Assembly (NCBI RefSeq): GCF_030410515.1
Contig: NZ_JAUHHD010000002.1
Span: forward strand, 771,019-835,018
Source of the DNA: Arthrobacter sp. YD4
GTDB taxonomy: Bacteria; Actinomycetota; Actinomycetes; Actinomycetales; Micrococcaceae
DNA: 64,000 nucleotides
Direction: 5' to 3'
Both the position numbers and the translations under genes were made by a program. The first letter of the stretch is position 1, and each line of letters begins with the position of its first letter. The notes under the pieces were generated by a model. The model was not told the DNA's origin and searched no databases. It saw nothing but the letters and a program-made list of their open reading frames with translations. This document shows, piece by piece, positions 1 to 9,338 of the stretch.

Positions 1-1
1 T

Positions 2-46
2 GATCCGGCCGGGGCTGACGCCTACACCTTGGAAGTTCTGCACTGA
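2..46 (+). CDS. possible 3' end of an upstream gene (partial)
   Basis: One frame stays open from the left edge to a TGA at 44-46 and would encode the last 14 residues of a protein. The codons have the G/C third positions typical of this genome. Too little is visible to name a product, and a second frame is also open to 68, so this is only a suggestion. Confidence 0.25.
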   Translation, partial: DPAGADAYTLEVLH

Positions 47-197
47 AAGTCCTCATTCTCTGCCGTGAGCCAGTAAGACGGTTCAGATGCCGCTGCTGAG
101 CCGCTAGACCCTAGATTTCCCGTGGCCGTCCACTACGTCAACCCGGAACCTGGAGCACCTGAAAAAGTCGATGAAAAAAGTGTTGTGATGCACTTCA

Positions 198-223
198 TAT
201 AGCGTTGCTATAGGTGCTAGGGT
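198..223 (+). promoter_or_regulatory. TetR-type operator dyad and -10 element before the mtl locus
   Basis: A perfect inverted repeat TATAGC-gtt-GCTATA lies at 198-212. A TAGGGT hexamer at 218-223 sits seven bases before the ATG at 231, so transcription would start at or next to the start codon. The dyad would lie in the promoter spacer, a usual place for a TetR autorepressor to bind. Binding is inferred from position. Confidence 0.5.
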
Positions 224-230
224 AGCGGCT

Positions 231-959
231 ATGAGTATCGATGGCCAGCTACCGCCCAAAATCCGGCTGCTCCGCGCAGCCGCCGGACTGCTGGCCAAAT
301 CCGGAGGCGCCGCCGTCTCCACCCGCCAGATCACGCAGCTGGCCGGAGTCACGGCACCCACGCTCTACCACCACTTCGGGGACAAGGAAGGCCTGTTCGA
401 CGCCGTCGTAGCGGCCGGCTTCGAGGAGTACGTGGCGGGGGAGCGGGACTTCGAACCCTCCGGACGTCCGCTGGAGAACATCCGGCGGATGTGGGACAAG
501 CACGTGCAGTTCGGCCTGAAGCAGCCCGAGCTGTACCTGGTCATGTTCGGTAACATCCGCCCCGAAAGCCGCCCCGCCGTCGTCGCCGACGCCGAGGCGC
601 TGCTTGAAGGCATGCTGAACAAGGCCGCCGTGGCCGGCCACCTGGCCGTCCCGCCCAAGGAAGCGGCGCGCAGCATCCTGGCCGCAAACGTGGGTGTGAC
701 CCTGATGCTCATCACGGAGAAGGCCCCCGAACGGAACCTGGAGCTCTCGGCCATGACCCGGGACGCCATGATCTTCGCCGTCTCCACTGATCTGGCCCGC
801 GAGGCCGACCCGGAAGACCCCGGCAAGTCGCCGGTGGTGGTGGCCGCGATCGCCCTGAACGCGGCCCTGCAGTCCTCGCACTCGGACCAGCTCTCCAGCT
901 CTGAACTCAAGCTCTTCCTCGAATGGCTCCACCGGATCTCTATCAGTTCCACCAGCTAG
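231..959 (+). CDS. TetR/AcrR family transcriptional regulator
   Basis: DNA-binding repressor of the TetR family, 242 residues. The N-terminal helix-turn-helix spans about residues 12-60 and contains the typical TLYHHFGDKEGLFDAV recognition-helix region. The rest is a variable ligand-binding domain. There is no Shine-Dalgarno sequence before the ATG; the -10-like hexamer at 218-223 suggests a leaderless mRNA. The gene ends 58 bases before mtlA on the same strand with no terminator between, so it may be cotranscribed with and control the mannitol genes. Mannitol operons are more often run by MtlR or DeoR-type regulators, so this pairing is notable. The ligand is unknown. Confidence 0.85.
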   Translation: MSIDGQLPPKIRLLRAAAGLLAKSGGAAVSTRQITQLAGVTAPTLYHHFGDKEGLFDAVVAAGFEEYVAGERDFEPSGRPLENIRRMWDKHVQFGLKQPELYLVMFGNIRPESRPAVVADAEALLEGMLNKAAVAGHLAVPPKEAARSILAANVGVTLMLITEKAPERNLELSAMTRDAMIFAVSTDLAREADPEDPGKSPVVVAAIALNAALQSSHSDQLSSSELKLFLEWLHRISISSTS

Positions 960-1017
960 CTCGTCGAAATATCGGACACTCCTGCGGTGCAGCAGGAAAA
1001 CACGGTTAGGAAATCAC

Positions 1018-2991
1018 ATGGCAACAGAGACAGTTGCGAAACCCCGTAGCAGCGTGCGGGTCGGCGTCCAGAAATTTGGCACCTTCCTCTCGGGCATGAT
1101 CATGCCGAACATCGGCGCCTTCATCGCCTGGGGCATCATCACCGCCTTCTTCATCCCGGCGGGCTTTACCCCCAATACCGAACTGGCCAAGCTGGTCGGC
1201 CCGATGATCACCTACCTGCTGCCGCTGCTAATCGGCTACACCGGCGGCCGGATGGTCTACGGCGTCCGCGGCGGCGTCGTCGGCGCGGCGGCGACCATGG
1301 GCGTGATCGTCGGCACGGACATCCCGATGTTCATCGGCGCCATGATCATGGGCCCGCTCACGGCCTGGATCATGAAGAAGCTCGAAAGCCTCTGGGAGAA
1401 CAAGGTCAAGCCCGGCTTCGAGATGCTGATCGACAACTTCACCGCCGGCATCGTCGCCGCCATCATGGCCATCTTCGGCATGCTGGTCATCGGCCCGGTG
1501 GTCAAGGCCTTCAGCAACGGCGCCAGCGCCGTCGTCGAATTCCTGGTCAACAACGGCCTGCTGCCCTTGACCAGCATCTTCATCGAACCCGCCAAGGTGC
1601 TGTTCCTGAACAACGCCGTCAACCACGGCATCCTCACCCCGCTGGGCACCGAACAGGCCCTCGCCCAGGGCAAGTCCATCCTGTTCCTGCTCGAGGCCAA
1701 CCCCGGCCCCGGCGTCGGCATCCTGCTCGCCTACATGCTCTTCGGCAAGGGAATGGCCAAGGCCTCGGCCCCCGGCGCCGCGCTGATCCAGTTCGTCGGC
1801 GGCATCCACGAGATCTACTTCCCCTACGTGCTGATGAAGCCGATCATCATCCTCGCCGCGATCGGCGGCGGCATGACCGGCATCTTCACCCTGGTCCTCA
1901 CCGGCGCCGGCCTGCGCTCCCCGGCCGCGCCGGGCAGCATCATCGCCGTCTTCGCCGCCACCCCGGCGGACAGCCTGTTGGGCGTGGGACTGTCCGTGGT
2001 GCTGGCGGCCACGGTGTCCTTCCTGATCGCGTCCGTCATCCTCAAGTCCAGCAAGGACGTCGAGGGCGACGAACTCGGCGCCGCCACCAGCCGGATGGAA
2101 GCCATGAAGGGCAAGAAGAGCTCCGTCTCCTCCGCGCTCACGGGCGCCGGTGCGGGTGCCGGCGGCGTCGCCGTGCTGGCCGGACCGGTGAAGAACATTG
2201 TCTTCGCCTGCGACGCCGGCATGGGCTCCTCCGCGATGGGCGCCTCGGTACTGCGGAATAAGATCAAGGCGGCCGGCTACCCGGACGTCAAGGTCACCAA
2301 CTCCGCCATCGCGAACCTCAGCGACAGCTACGACGTCGTCATCACCCACCAGGACCTGACCGAACGGGCCAGGCCCGTCACCGCCAGCGCCGTGCACGTC
2401 TCCGTGGACAACTTCATGAACTCGCCGCGCTATGACGAGGTCGTGGAGCTGGTCCGCAGCAGCAACGCCCCGGCGGACGCCTCCGGCGCCGTTGCCGCGG
2501 GAACCGCCGCGCCTGCCGGAACCGCAACCGCTCCCGCGGAAGCCGGGACGGCCGCACCGTCGGACATCCTGGTGGCCGGCAGCGTGGTCCTGCAAGGCTC
2601 CGCCACCACCCGTGACGGCGCGATCGACGAGGCCGGCCGGCTCCTGCTGGACCGTGGCGCCGTCGATTCCGGCTACCTGGACGCCATGCACGAACGCGAG
2701 GAATCTGTCTCCACCTACATGGGCAGCTACCTCGCCATCCCGCACGGCACCAACGCCGCCAAGGACCACATCATGAAGTCCGCGGTGTCCGTGGTCAGGT
2801 ACCCGGAGGGCATCGACTGGAACGGCAAAGAGGTCAAGTTCGTCGTCGGCGTCGCCGGCGTGAACAACGAGCACCTGCAGATCCTCTCCTCGATCGCGAA
2901 GGTGTTCACCAACAAGGCGCAGGTCGCACAACTGGAGGCGGCCACCACCGTCGACGAAGTGCTGGACCTGCTGGGAAAGGTCAATGACTAG
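1018..2991 (+). CDS. mtlA: PTS mannitol transporter subunit IICBA
   Basis: Imports mannitol and phosphorylates it to mannitol-1-phosphate at the membrane. The 657-residue protein carries the full IIC-IIB-IIA order in one chain, as in E. coli MtlA. The membrane IIC domain covers about residues 15-345. The IIB domain has the phosphocysteine loop CDAGMGSS with Cys398. The IIA domain has IPHGT with His576 as the phosphohistidine. Ala/Gly-rich linkers separate the domains at about 360-390 and 485-515. The start has a clear AGGAAATC ribosome-binding site. The stop TAG shares its last base with the GTG start of mtlD, which implies translational coupling. Confidence 0.95.
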   Translation: MATETVAKPRSSVRVGVQKFGTFLSGMIMPNIGAFIAWGIITAFFIPAGFTPNTELAKLVGPMITYLLPLLIGYTGGRMVYGVRGGVVGAAATMGVIVGTDIPMFIGAMIMGPLTAWIMKKLESLWENKVKPGFEMLIDNFTAGIVAAIMAIFGMLVIGPVVKAFSNGASAVVEFLVNNGLLPLTSIFIEPAKVLFLNNAVNHGILTPLGTEQALAQGKSILFLLEANPGPGVGILLAYMLFGKGMAKASAPGAALIQFVGGIHEIYFPYVLMKPIIILAAIGGGMTGIFTLVLTGAGLRSPAAPGSIIAVFAATPADSLLGVGLSVVLAATVSFLIASVILKSSKDVEGDELGAATSRMEAMKGKKSSVSSALTGAGAGAGGVAVLAGPVKNIVFACDAGMGSSAMGASVLRNKIKAAGYPDVKVTNSAIANLSDSYDVVITHQDLTERARPVTASAVHVSVDNFMNSPRYDEVVELVRSSNAPADASGAVAAGTAAPAGTATAPAEAGTAAPSDILVAGSVVLQGSATTRDGAIDEAGRLLLDRGAVDSGYLDAMHEREESVSTYMGSYLAIPHGTNAAKDHIMKSAVSVVRYPEGIDWNGKEVKFVVGVAGVNNEHLQILSSIAKVFTNKAQVAQLEAATTVDEVLDLLGKVND

Positions 2992-4139
2992 TGAAGGCTG
3001 TTCATTTCGGAGCCGGGAACATCGGCCGAGGGTTTGTCGGGCTGCTGCTGCACGAAGCGGGCTATGAGGTGGTGTTCGCGGACGTCGCGGACGCGCTGAT
3101 CTCCCAGCTCGCCGCGGCGGACAGCTACCGGGTGCACGAGGTGGGGGAGACCCCGGCCGTGCGCACGGTGGACAACTTCCGCGCGCTGAATTCCGGCAGC
3201 CAGGAGGACGCCGTCGTCGCGGAGATCGCGACGGCGGACGTCGTCACCACCGCCGTCGGGCCGCACATCCTCAAGTTCGTGGCGCCCGTGATCGCCAAGG
3301 GGATCGCGGCCCGCGCGGCGGGGCTGGCTCCGCTGCAGGTGATGGCGTGCGAGAACGCCATCAACGCGACGGACATCCTGAAATCCGAAATCACCGCCCA
3401 GTGGGATCCGGCCGCCGGCGACCTGGCGGCAGCCGCGGTGTTCGCCAACACCGCCGTGGACCGGATCGTGCCCAACCAGGAGGCCGGCCAGGGCCTGGAC
3501 GTCACCGTCGAGACCTTCTACGAGTGGGTCATCGACCGGACACCGTTCGGGGACCACCAGCCGGTCATCCCGGGCGCCACGTTCGTCGACGACCTGGGCC
3601 CCTACATCGAGCGGAAGCTGTTCACCGTCAACACCGGGCACGCCTCCGCGGCGTACTTCGGCTTCGACGCCGGGCTGGAGAAGATCTCGGACGCCATGGC
3701 GGACCAGGACGTGGCCGCGGACGTGCGGGCCGTCCTGGACGAGACCAAGGAACTGCTGGTGGCCAAGCACGGCTTCAACCGTGACGAGCAGGAAGCCTAC
3801 GTGCAGAAGATCCTGGGCCGCTTCACCAACCCGTACCTGCCGGACACCGTGAACCGGGTGGGCCGGGCACCGCTGCGCAAGCTCAGCCGGCACGAGCGCT
3901 TCATCGGACCGGCCGCCGAGCTGGCCGAGCGGGGCATCGTCCCGGAGGCGCTCCTCGGGGCGATGGCCGCCGCGCTGCGCTTCAACGACCCGGCCGATGC
4001 CGAGGCCGTGGAGCTGGGCCAGATCCTGGCGTCCTCCAGCCCGGAGGACGCCACCGCCCGGATCACCGGCCTGGAGCCGACCCATCCGTTGTTCCCCGCC
4101 GTCTGCGCCCTGGTCACGGAGGCCAAGGCCGCGCTCTGA
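2991..4139 (+). CDS. mtlD: mannitol-1-phosphate 5-dehydrogenase
   Basis: Oxidises mannitol-1-phosphate to fructose-6-phosphate with NAD+, the step after MtlA uptake. The 382-residue protein starts with the Rossmann motif [14 protein letters not shown] and has the family's central [10 protein letters not shown] segment. Length matches E. coli MtlD. The GTG start overlaps the mtlA stop by one base (TAGTG), fixing the start and linking the two genes. A strong hairpin terminator follows at 4165-4201. Confidence 0.95.
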   Translation: MKAVHFGAGNIGRGFVGLLLHEAGYEVVFADVADALISQLAAADSYRVHEVGETPAVRTVDNFRALNSGSQEDAVVAEIATADVVTTAVGPHILKFVAPVIAKGIAARAAGLAPLQVMACENAINATDILKSEITAQWDPAAGDLAAAAVFANTAVDRIVPNQEAGQGLDVTVETFYEWVIDRTPFGDHQPVIPGATFVDDLGPYIERKLFTVNTGHASAAYFGFDAGLEKISDAMADQDVAADVRAVLDETKELLVAKHGFNRDEQEAYVQKILGRFTNPYLPDTVNRVGRAPLRKLSRHERFIGPAAELAERGIVPEALLGAMAAALRFNDPADAEAVELGQILASSSPEDATARITGLEPTHPLFPAVCALVTEAKAAL

Positions 4140-4164
4140 CGGCGTTCTGCTGCACCAACAAACA

Positions 4165-4201
4165 ACGGGCCCTCCCTCACATCATGTGAGGGAGGGCCCG
4201 T
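4165..4201. terminator. bidirectional terminator between mtlD and cycA
   Basis: A perfect 18-base inverted repeat (4165-4182 and 4184-4201) with a one-base centre, followed by a short T-run on the plus strand. It lies between convergent mtlD and the CycA-like gene and can serve both. Confidence 0.85.
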
Positions 4202-4228
4202 CGTTTTGCTACAGGACCTGCGGGAGCG

Positions 4229-5692
4229 TCAGGGGCGGGCGGCGGCGGTTTCGGCGTCGGCCATGGACTTCCACTCGGCCACCCGGGCCTGGTGCAGCGG
4301 GGACCGCCGGACGACGGCGAACGCGACGCCCAGGATGGCGAACCACAGCGGGGTGACCAGCAGGGCCACCAGGGTGTCCGGCTGGGTGGTCAGCGCCCAG
4401 ACCAGGAACGCGAAGAACGCGAACACCACCCACACCATCGGGATGCCGCCGGGCATCTTGAAGGTGGAGGCGTCGTGCAGCTGCGGCCGGCGCTTCCGGA
4501 AGACCAGGTAGCTGGCCAGGATGATGCTCCAGACGAACATGAAGCAGACCGCCGAGACGGTGGTGACCATGTCGAACGCGGTGCCCACGTCCTTGCCCGC
4601 GTAGAGCAGCACGACCCCGGCGAGCAGCAGCACGCAGGAGAGGAACAGGGCGTTCTGCGGGACTTTGCGGCTGGAGAGCCGGCCGAAGACCTTGGGGGCG
4701 TCGCCGTCGTTCGCCAGGCCGTAGACCATCCGGGAGGTGGAGTAGATGCCGGAGTTGGCCGAGGACATCGCGGAGGTCAGGACCACCAGGTTCACCACCG
4801 TGGCGGCCATACCGAGGCCGGCCAGGGAGAACATGGCGATGAAGGGGCTCTGGCCGGCCTTGAAGCCGGTCCACGGGGTGACGGACATCAGGATGATGAG
4901 GGCGCCCACGTAGAACAGCATGACGCGCAGCGGGATCGCGTTGATGGCGCGGGGCAGGTTGTGCTCCGGGTTCTTGGTTTCGGCCGCGGCGGTGCCCACG
5001 AGTTCGATGCCGACGAAGGCGAAGACGGCGATCTGGAAGCCCGCCACGAAGCCCATGAACTCCTTGGGGAAGAAGCCGCCGTGGCTCCAGAGGTTGCTGA
5101 AGGAGGCGGTGCCGGCGTTGGACTGGAAGCCGGTGAAGATCATGACCAGGCCCACCACGATCAGCGCGACGATCGCCACGATCTTGATCAGCGCGAACCA
5201 GAACTCGGTCTCGCCGAAGGCCTTGACCGTGGGCAGGTTCAGCAGCAGCAGGATGACGATCGTGGCGATGCCGGGGACCCAGAGCTGGATGCCGGGCCAG
5301 AGCTCCTCGGCGTAACCGGCGATCGCGATCACGTCGGCGACGCCGGTGACCACCCAGCAGAACCAGTAGGTCCAGCCGGTGAAGAAGCCGGCCCACGGGC
5401 CCAGCAGGTCGCCGGCGAAGTCGCTGAAGGACTTGTAGTTCAGGTTGGAGAGCAGCAGTTGGCCCATGGCGCGCATCACGAAGAAGAGCATGAAGCCGAT
5501 GATCATGTACACAAAGATCACGGACGGGCCGGCCACCGAGATGGTCTTGCCGGAGCCCATGAAGAGCCCGGTGCCGATGGCCCCGCCGATGGCGAGCAGC
5601 TGGATGTGGCGGTTGCTCAGCGAGCGGGCGAGGTGGGGCTCGGTGTCCCGGCTGGAGGCAGTTCTTTGCCCCGCGGTGGTCTGTTCGGGCAT
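4229..5692 (-). CDS. cycA: D-serine/D-alanine/glycine transporter (APC family)
   Basis: Proton-coupled amino acid importer of the amino acid-polyamine-organocation family, 487 residues, with about 12 membrane segments. The N-terminal signature [18 protein letters not shown] and the stretches NYKSFSDFA, GWTYWFCWVVTG and FVGIELVGTAAAETKNP match E. coli CycA closely along the length. Likely substrates are D-serine, D-alanine and glycine; exact specificity cannot be read from sequence. It is transcribed alone, divergent from the MarR gene at 5843 and convergent with mtlD. The ATG has an AAGGATC ribosome-binding site. Confidence 0.87.
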   Translation of the reverse strand: MPEQTTAGQRTASSRDTEPHLARSLSNRHIQLLAIGGAIGTGLFMGSGKTISVAGPSVIFVYMIIGFMLFFVMRAMGQLLLSNLNYKSFSDFAGDLLGPWAGFFTGWTYWFCWVVTGVADVIAIAGYAEELWPGIQLWVPGIATIVILLLLNLPTVKAFGETEFWFALIKIVAIVALIVVGLVMIFTGFQSNAGTASFSNLWSHGGFFPKEFMGFVAGFQIAVFAFVGIELVGTAAAETKNPEHNLPRAINAIPLRVMLFYVGALIILMSVTPWTGFKAGQSPFIAMFSLAGLGMAATVVNLVVLTSAMSSANSGIYSTSRMVYGLANDGDAPKVFGRLSSRKVPQNALFLSCVLLLAGVVLLYAGKDVGTAFDMVTTVSAVCFMFVWSIILASYLVFRKRRPQLHDASTFKMPGGIPMVWVVFAFFAFLVWALTTQPDTLVALLVTPLWFAILGVAFAVVRRSPLHQARVAEWKSMADAETAAARP

Positions 5693-5804
5693 ATCAAAGA
5701 TCCTTCGAATGGTCCGCCGAAGGGGTGACGGCGGTTACAAATCAGCCCTTCCAAAGTACAGGGTTAGCCCTGGGCGCGCGTTATGGGTCGTCCCGGCGTC
5801 ATCC

Positions 5805-5841
5805 TTGACTCTTAGGCACCCTAACTGTTAGGCTTCCTAAG
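5805..5841 (+). promoter_or_regulatory. marR promoter with nested symmetric operator
   Basis: TTGACT (5805-5810) and TAGGCT (5829-5834) form a promoter with 18-base spacing. Two inverted repeats share one centre at 5826: CCTAAC/GTTAGG (5820-5832) and CTTAGG/CCTAAG (5811-5841). Together they make a 31-base symmetric site covering the spacer, the -10 and the start point, as expected for autorepression by the MarR protein encoded just downstream. Confidence 0.7.
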
Positions 5842-5842
5842 T

Positions 5843-6301
5843 ATGAACGATGAGACCCCCGGCGAGGACCTGCTCGCCCTGGCCCAGGACTTCCGCGAGG
5901 CGTTGCGGCACAGCATCTACCTGGTGCGCCGCCTCGACGCCGACGGCGAGCTGAGCGCCGCCCAGATCAGCACGCTCAAGATGCTGCTGGAGGCGGAGTC
6001 CGACGGCGGCGTCCGGGTGGGCGAGATCGCCCGCAATCAGGGCGTCAAGGTTCCCAGCGCCACGGAGCAGATCATCAAGCTCGAGCGCGCGGGCCTGGTC
6101 CTGCGGGAGGCGGACCCCGCCGATTCCCGGGCCGTCCGCGTCCGGCTCACCGCCGCGGGACACACCGCCGTCGAATCCGCGAACGCCCGCCGCAACGCCG
6201 TCATGGCGCAGATCCTCGGCGGCCTCCCGGAGGAAGACCGGCGGGCCCTGGCCGCCGCCATGCCGGTGATCGGCCGGATCAACGAATCCGTCCAGACCTG
6301 A
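5843..6301 (+). CDS. MarR family transcriptional regulator
   Basis: Winged-helix repressor, 152 residues. The HTH with VGEIARNQGVKVPSATEQI lies at about residues 54-75, and the wing motif DSRAVRVRLTAAG follows. The ATG is eight bases after the -10 hexamer and has no Shine-Dalgarno sequence, so the transcript is nearly leaderless. The start lies next to a large symmetric operator (5811-5841). An MFS pump follows 76 bases downstream on the same strand, the classic repressor-pump arrangement. The effector is unknown. Confidence 0.88.
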   Translation: MNDETPGEDLLALAQDFREALRHSIYLVRRLDADGELSAAQISTLKMLLEAESDGGVRVGEIARNQGVKVPSATEQIIKLERAGLVLREADPADSRAVRVRLTAAGHTAVESANARRNAVMAQILGGLPEEDRRALAAAMPVIGRINESVQT

Positions 6302-6377
6302 CCCGCGGCCACCGCGCCGGCCCCGCCCGGCGCCACACAGACCACCCCGTACATCCACGACCCTAGGAGCGCCCTCC

Positions 6378-7604
6378 ATGGACGGCCAGCTCACGGCCCC
6401 AGCGCCGGAAGCATCATCAACCCTCGAAGCCGAAAAGGCCTCGTTCCTCAAGCAGCCGAAGGCGGTGTGGGCCACGGCCCTCGCGGCCGTCTTCGCCTTC
6501 ATGGGCATCGGCCTGGTGGATCCCATCCTCCCGGCCATCGCCAAGAACCTGGAGGCCACCCCCAGCCAGGTTTCGCTGCTGTTCACCAGCTACTTCATGG
6601 TCACGGCCATCGCCATGCTCATCACGGGCTTCGTCTCCTCCCGGATCGGCGGCAAGCGCACGCTGCTGACCGGCCTGGCGATCATCGTGGTCTTCGCGTC
6701 CCTCTCCGGCTTCTCCGGATCCGTCGGTGAGCTCGTGGGCTTCCGTGCCGGCTGGGGTCTGGGCAACGCCCTCTTCGTGGCCACCGCCCTCGCCGTGATC
6801 GTCGGCGTGGCCAGCGGCGGCGCCGGCATTGCGATCATCCTCTATGAGGCCGCCCTCGGCCTGGGCATCTCGCTCGGCCCGTTGCTTGGCGCCCTGCTGG
6901 GCGGCTGGCAGTGGCGCGCCCCGTTCTTCGGCACCGCCGTGCTGATGGCCGCCGCCTTCATCGCCCTGATTGCCCTGCTGCCCAAGACGCCGCTGCCCGA
7001 ACGCAAGGTCCGGCTCCGCGACCCGCTGCTGGCCCTGGGCCACAAGGGCCTGCGCACCACCGCCGCAAGCGGCCTGTTCTACAACTACGGCTTCTTCACC
7101 ATCCTTGCCTTCACCCCGTTCATCCTCGGGATGGACGCCTACGGCATCGGCGCGGTCTTCTTCGGCTGGGGCGTCGCCGTCGCCGTGTTCTCCGTCTTCG
7201 TGGCGCCCGCCCTGCAGCGCCGCTTCGGCGCCGTCCGGGTCCTCTCCGGCACCCTGGCCCTGCTGCTGCTGGACCTGGTGGGCCTGGGCCTGTCCGCGGG
7301 CCACTCCGTGCCCGCCGTCGTCACCCTCGTGGTGGTCTCCGGCGCCCTGCTGGGCGTGAACAACACGATCTACACCGAACTGGCCATGGGCGTCTCCGAC
7401 TCCCCGCGTCCGGTGGCCTCCGCCGGCTACAACTTCGTGCGCTGGATGGGCGGCGCGCTGGCGCCGTTCGCCGCCGCCCAGCTGGGCGAGCACTTCGGCC
7501 CGCAGGTGCCGTTCTTCGCGGCCGCCGTCGCCATGGCCGTGGCCATCGCGGTGGTCCTCGGCGGACGACGGTTCCTCAGCTCGCACGAGCCGCACCTGGT
7601 CTAG
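6378..7604 (+). CDS. MFS transporter (drug/metabolite efflux type)
   Basis: Twelve-helix major facilitator transporter, 408 residues. GIGLVDPILPAIA in helix 1 and the loop SSRIGGKRTLL between helices 2 and 3 are typical of DHA1-like exporters. The start has TAGGAGCG upstream. It follows the MarR regulator at 5843 and ends at the palindromic terminator 7621-7664, so the two genes look like a regulated efflux pair. The substrate is not evident. Confidence 0.85.
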   Translation: MDGQLTAPAPEASSTLEAEKASFLKQPKAVWATALAAVFAFMGIGLVDPILPAIAKNLEATPSQVSLLFTSYFMVTAIAMLITGFVSSRIGGKRTLLTGLAIIVVFASLSGFSGSVGELVGFRAGWGLGNALFVATALAVIVGVASGGAGIAIILYEAALGLGISLGPLLGALLGGWQWRAPFFGTAVLMAAAFIALIALLPKTPLPERKVRLRDPLLALGHKGLRTTAASGLFYNYGFFTILAFTPFILGMDAYGIGAVFFGWGVAVAVFSVFVAPALQRRFGAVRVLSGTLALLLLDLVGLGLSAGHSVPAVVTLVVVSGALLGVNNTIYTELAMGVSDSPRPVASAGYNFVRWMGGALAPFAAAQLGEHFGPQVPFFAAAVAMAVAIAVVLGGRRFLSSHEPHLV

Positions 7605-7620
7605 CCGTCCGGTAGCAACA

Positions 7621-7664
7621 AAAGGTCAGGCCCATGTTTCCGCGGAAACATGGGCCTGACCTTT
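7621..7664. terminator. bidirectional terminator
   Basis: A perfect 22-base palindrome (7621-7642 / 7643-7664) with no unpaired centre, followed by TGTGCTTTT. It lies between the convergent MFS gene and the sugar porter. Confidence 0.85.
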
Positions 7665-7710
7665 GTGCTTTTGCCGGCTGAACCGCCGACTGGGCTGCCC
7701 GCTGGGCTGC

Positions 7711-9150
7711 TTACTTCTTGGCGGAACCCTTCGGGACGAACAGCGTCTCGGCGTGCTCCAGGGCCATGCCGTTGGTCTCCGGGACCTTGAACATCACGAA
7801 GAAGAACGACGCCGCCGCGAACAGGGCGTACATGGCGTAGGTCAGCGGCAGCGATGCGGCGGCCATGACGGGGAAGCTCAGCGTGATGGCGAAGTTGGCG
7901 ATCCACTGGGCGGCCGCGGCCAGGCCGAGCGCGCGGGCGCGGATGCGGGACGGGAAGATCTCGCCCAGCAGCACCCACACCAGCGGACCCCAGGAGGCGC
8001 CGAAGCTGATGACGAAGACGTTGGCGGCCACCAGCGCCGCAGGGCCCCAGCCGCCGGGGAGCGTGATGTTCTCACCCGAGCCGGTCGCGGAGCCGAAGGC
8101 CACGGCCATGGTGGCCAGCGAGGCGGCCATGCCGATCGAACCGGCCAGCATGATGGGGCGGCGGCCCACCCGGTCCACCAGGGCGATCGCCACGAGGGTG
8201 ACCAGGATGTTGGTGATGGCCGTGGCTACCGAGATGGTCAGCGAGTCCTTTTCCTGGAACCCGACGGCCTTCCACAGGGTGGTGGAGTAGTAGAAGATCA
8301 CGTTGATGCCGACGAACTGCTGCAGCACGGAGAGGATGATGCCGATCCAGACCACCGGCTGCAGGCCCAGGGCCTTGCCGCGCAGCGAACCCTTCTTGCC
8401 GGCGATCTTGTCCTCTTCGATGGCGTCCTTGATGTCGCGCAGGTGACGGTCCGTTTCCTCGTTCGGGGCAATTGACTTGAAGACCTTGCGGGCCTCCTCG
8501 TCCTTGCCCTTGACCACCAGGAACCGCGGGGATTCCGGCAGGGTGAACGCGATCCAGCCGTAGATCACGGCGGGGACGGCGCCTGCAATGAACATCCAGC
8601 GCCAGGCCTCGATGCCGAACCAAAGGTTCTGGTCGGCGCCGCCGGCGGTGTTGGCGAACAGGGCGTCAGAGAGCAGGGCCGCGAAGATACCGGTGGTGAT
8701 GGCGAGCTGCTGCAGCGAGGCCAGCCGGCCTCGGACGTGCCGCGGGGAGATCTCGGAGATGTAGGCGGGGGCGATCACCGAGGCGAGGCCGATGCCCAGG
8801 CCGCCGATCAGGCGCCAGAAGATCAGGTCCCAGACGCCGAAGGCGAAACCGGTGCCGAAGGCGCTGACCAGGAACAGCAGGGCGCCCAGTTTCATCGCCG
8901 GGATGCGGCCATAGCGGTCCGCGACCTTCCCGGCGAGGTAGGCGCCGGCCGCGCAGCCCAGCAGGGCGACGGCGACGGCGAAGCCGGTCACGGCCTCGCT
9001 GAGGGCGAACTGTTCCTTGATGGCATCGACGGCGCCGTTGACGACGGAGGAGTCGAAGCCGAAGAGGAAGCCGCCGACGGCGCCCGCCACGGCTAGCCAG
9101 ATGACCCGCTTCGGAATCTTCGCGGCGGTCTGGTCCTGGGTGGTGGTCAT
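7711..9150 (-). CDS. sugar porter family MFS transporter
   Basis: Proton-driven sugar importer (GalP/XylE/AraE type), 479 residues, 12 predicted helices. Family motifs are present: GFDSSVVNGA in helix 1, DRYGRIPAMK, a PAYISEISPRHVRGR loop, PESPRFLVVKGK before the cytoplasmic loop, QQFVGINVIFYYS in helix 7 and DRVGRRPIM. I chose the ATG at 9150 because GGGAG lies just upstream; the longer open frame from 9192 lacks such a site. The sugar is not determinable. It ends at the shared terminator. Confidence 0.88.
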   Translation of the reverse strand: MTTTQDQTAAKIPKRVIWLAVAGAVGGFLFGFDSSVVNGAVDAIKEQFALSEAVTGFAVAVALLGCAAGAYLAGKVADRYGRIPAMKLGALLFLVSAFGTGFAFGVWDLIFWRLIGGLGIGLASVIAPAYISEISPRHVRGRLASLQQLAITTGIFAALLSDALFANTAGGADQNLWFGIEAWRWMFIAGAVPAVIYGWIAFTLPESPRFLVVKGKDEEARKVFKSIAPNEETDRHLRDIKDAIEEDKIAGKKGSLRGKALGLQPVVWIGIILSVLQQFVGINVIFYYSTTLWKAVGFQEKDSLTISVATAITNILVTLVAIALVDRVGRRPIMLAGSIGMAASLATMAVAFGSATGSGENITLPGGWGPAALVAANVFVISFGASWGPLVWVLLGEIFPSRIRARALGLAAAAQWIANFAITLSFPVMAAASLPLTYAMYALFAAASFFFVMFKVPETNGMALEHAETLFVPKGSAKK

Positions 9151-9208
9151 ATGGCTCCCTCGGCAAATCGTGGTCAGCGGCTTGCGCCGCAACTATCCAG
9201 TTTTACAC

Positions 9209-9319
9209 CGGTCCCCGCATGGTGCACGTCACGGGGACCGCGAAAGTGAGCCGAAACATAGCGGAACCGGGCGGTTAGGCGCCTCCGGCGGGGACGGCCG
9301 AAGCCGCTCCCGCCGGAGG
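9209..9319 (-). terminator. two hairpins downstream of the DHA2 exporter
   Basis: Inverted repeats CGGTCCCCG/CGGGGACCG (9209-9217, 9232-9240) and CCTCCGGCGGG/CCCGCCGGAGG (9282-9292, 9309-9319) lie just after the minus-strand DHA2 gene. Neither has a T-run, so they are either GC-rich actinobacterial terminators or mRNA-stabilising hairpins. Confidence 0.45.
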
Positions 9320-9338
9320 GTGTCACCCTGCGCCCGGG

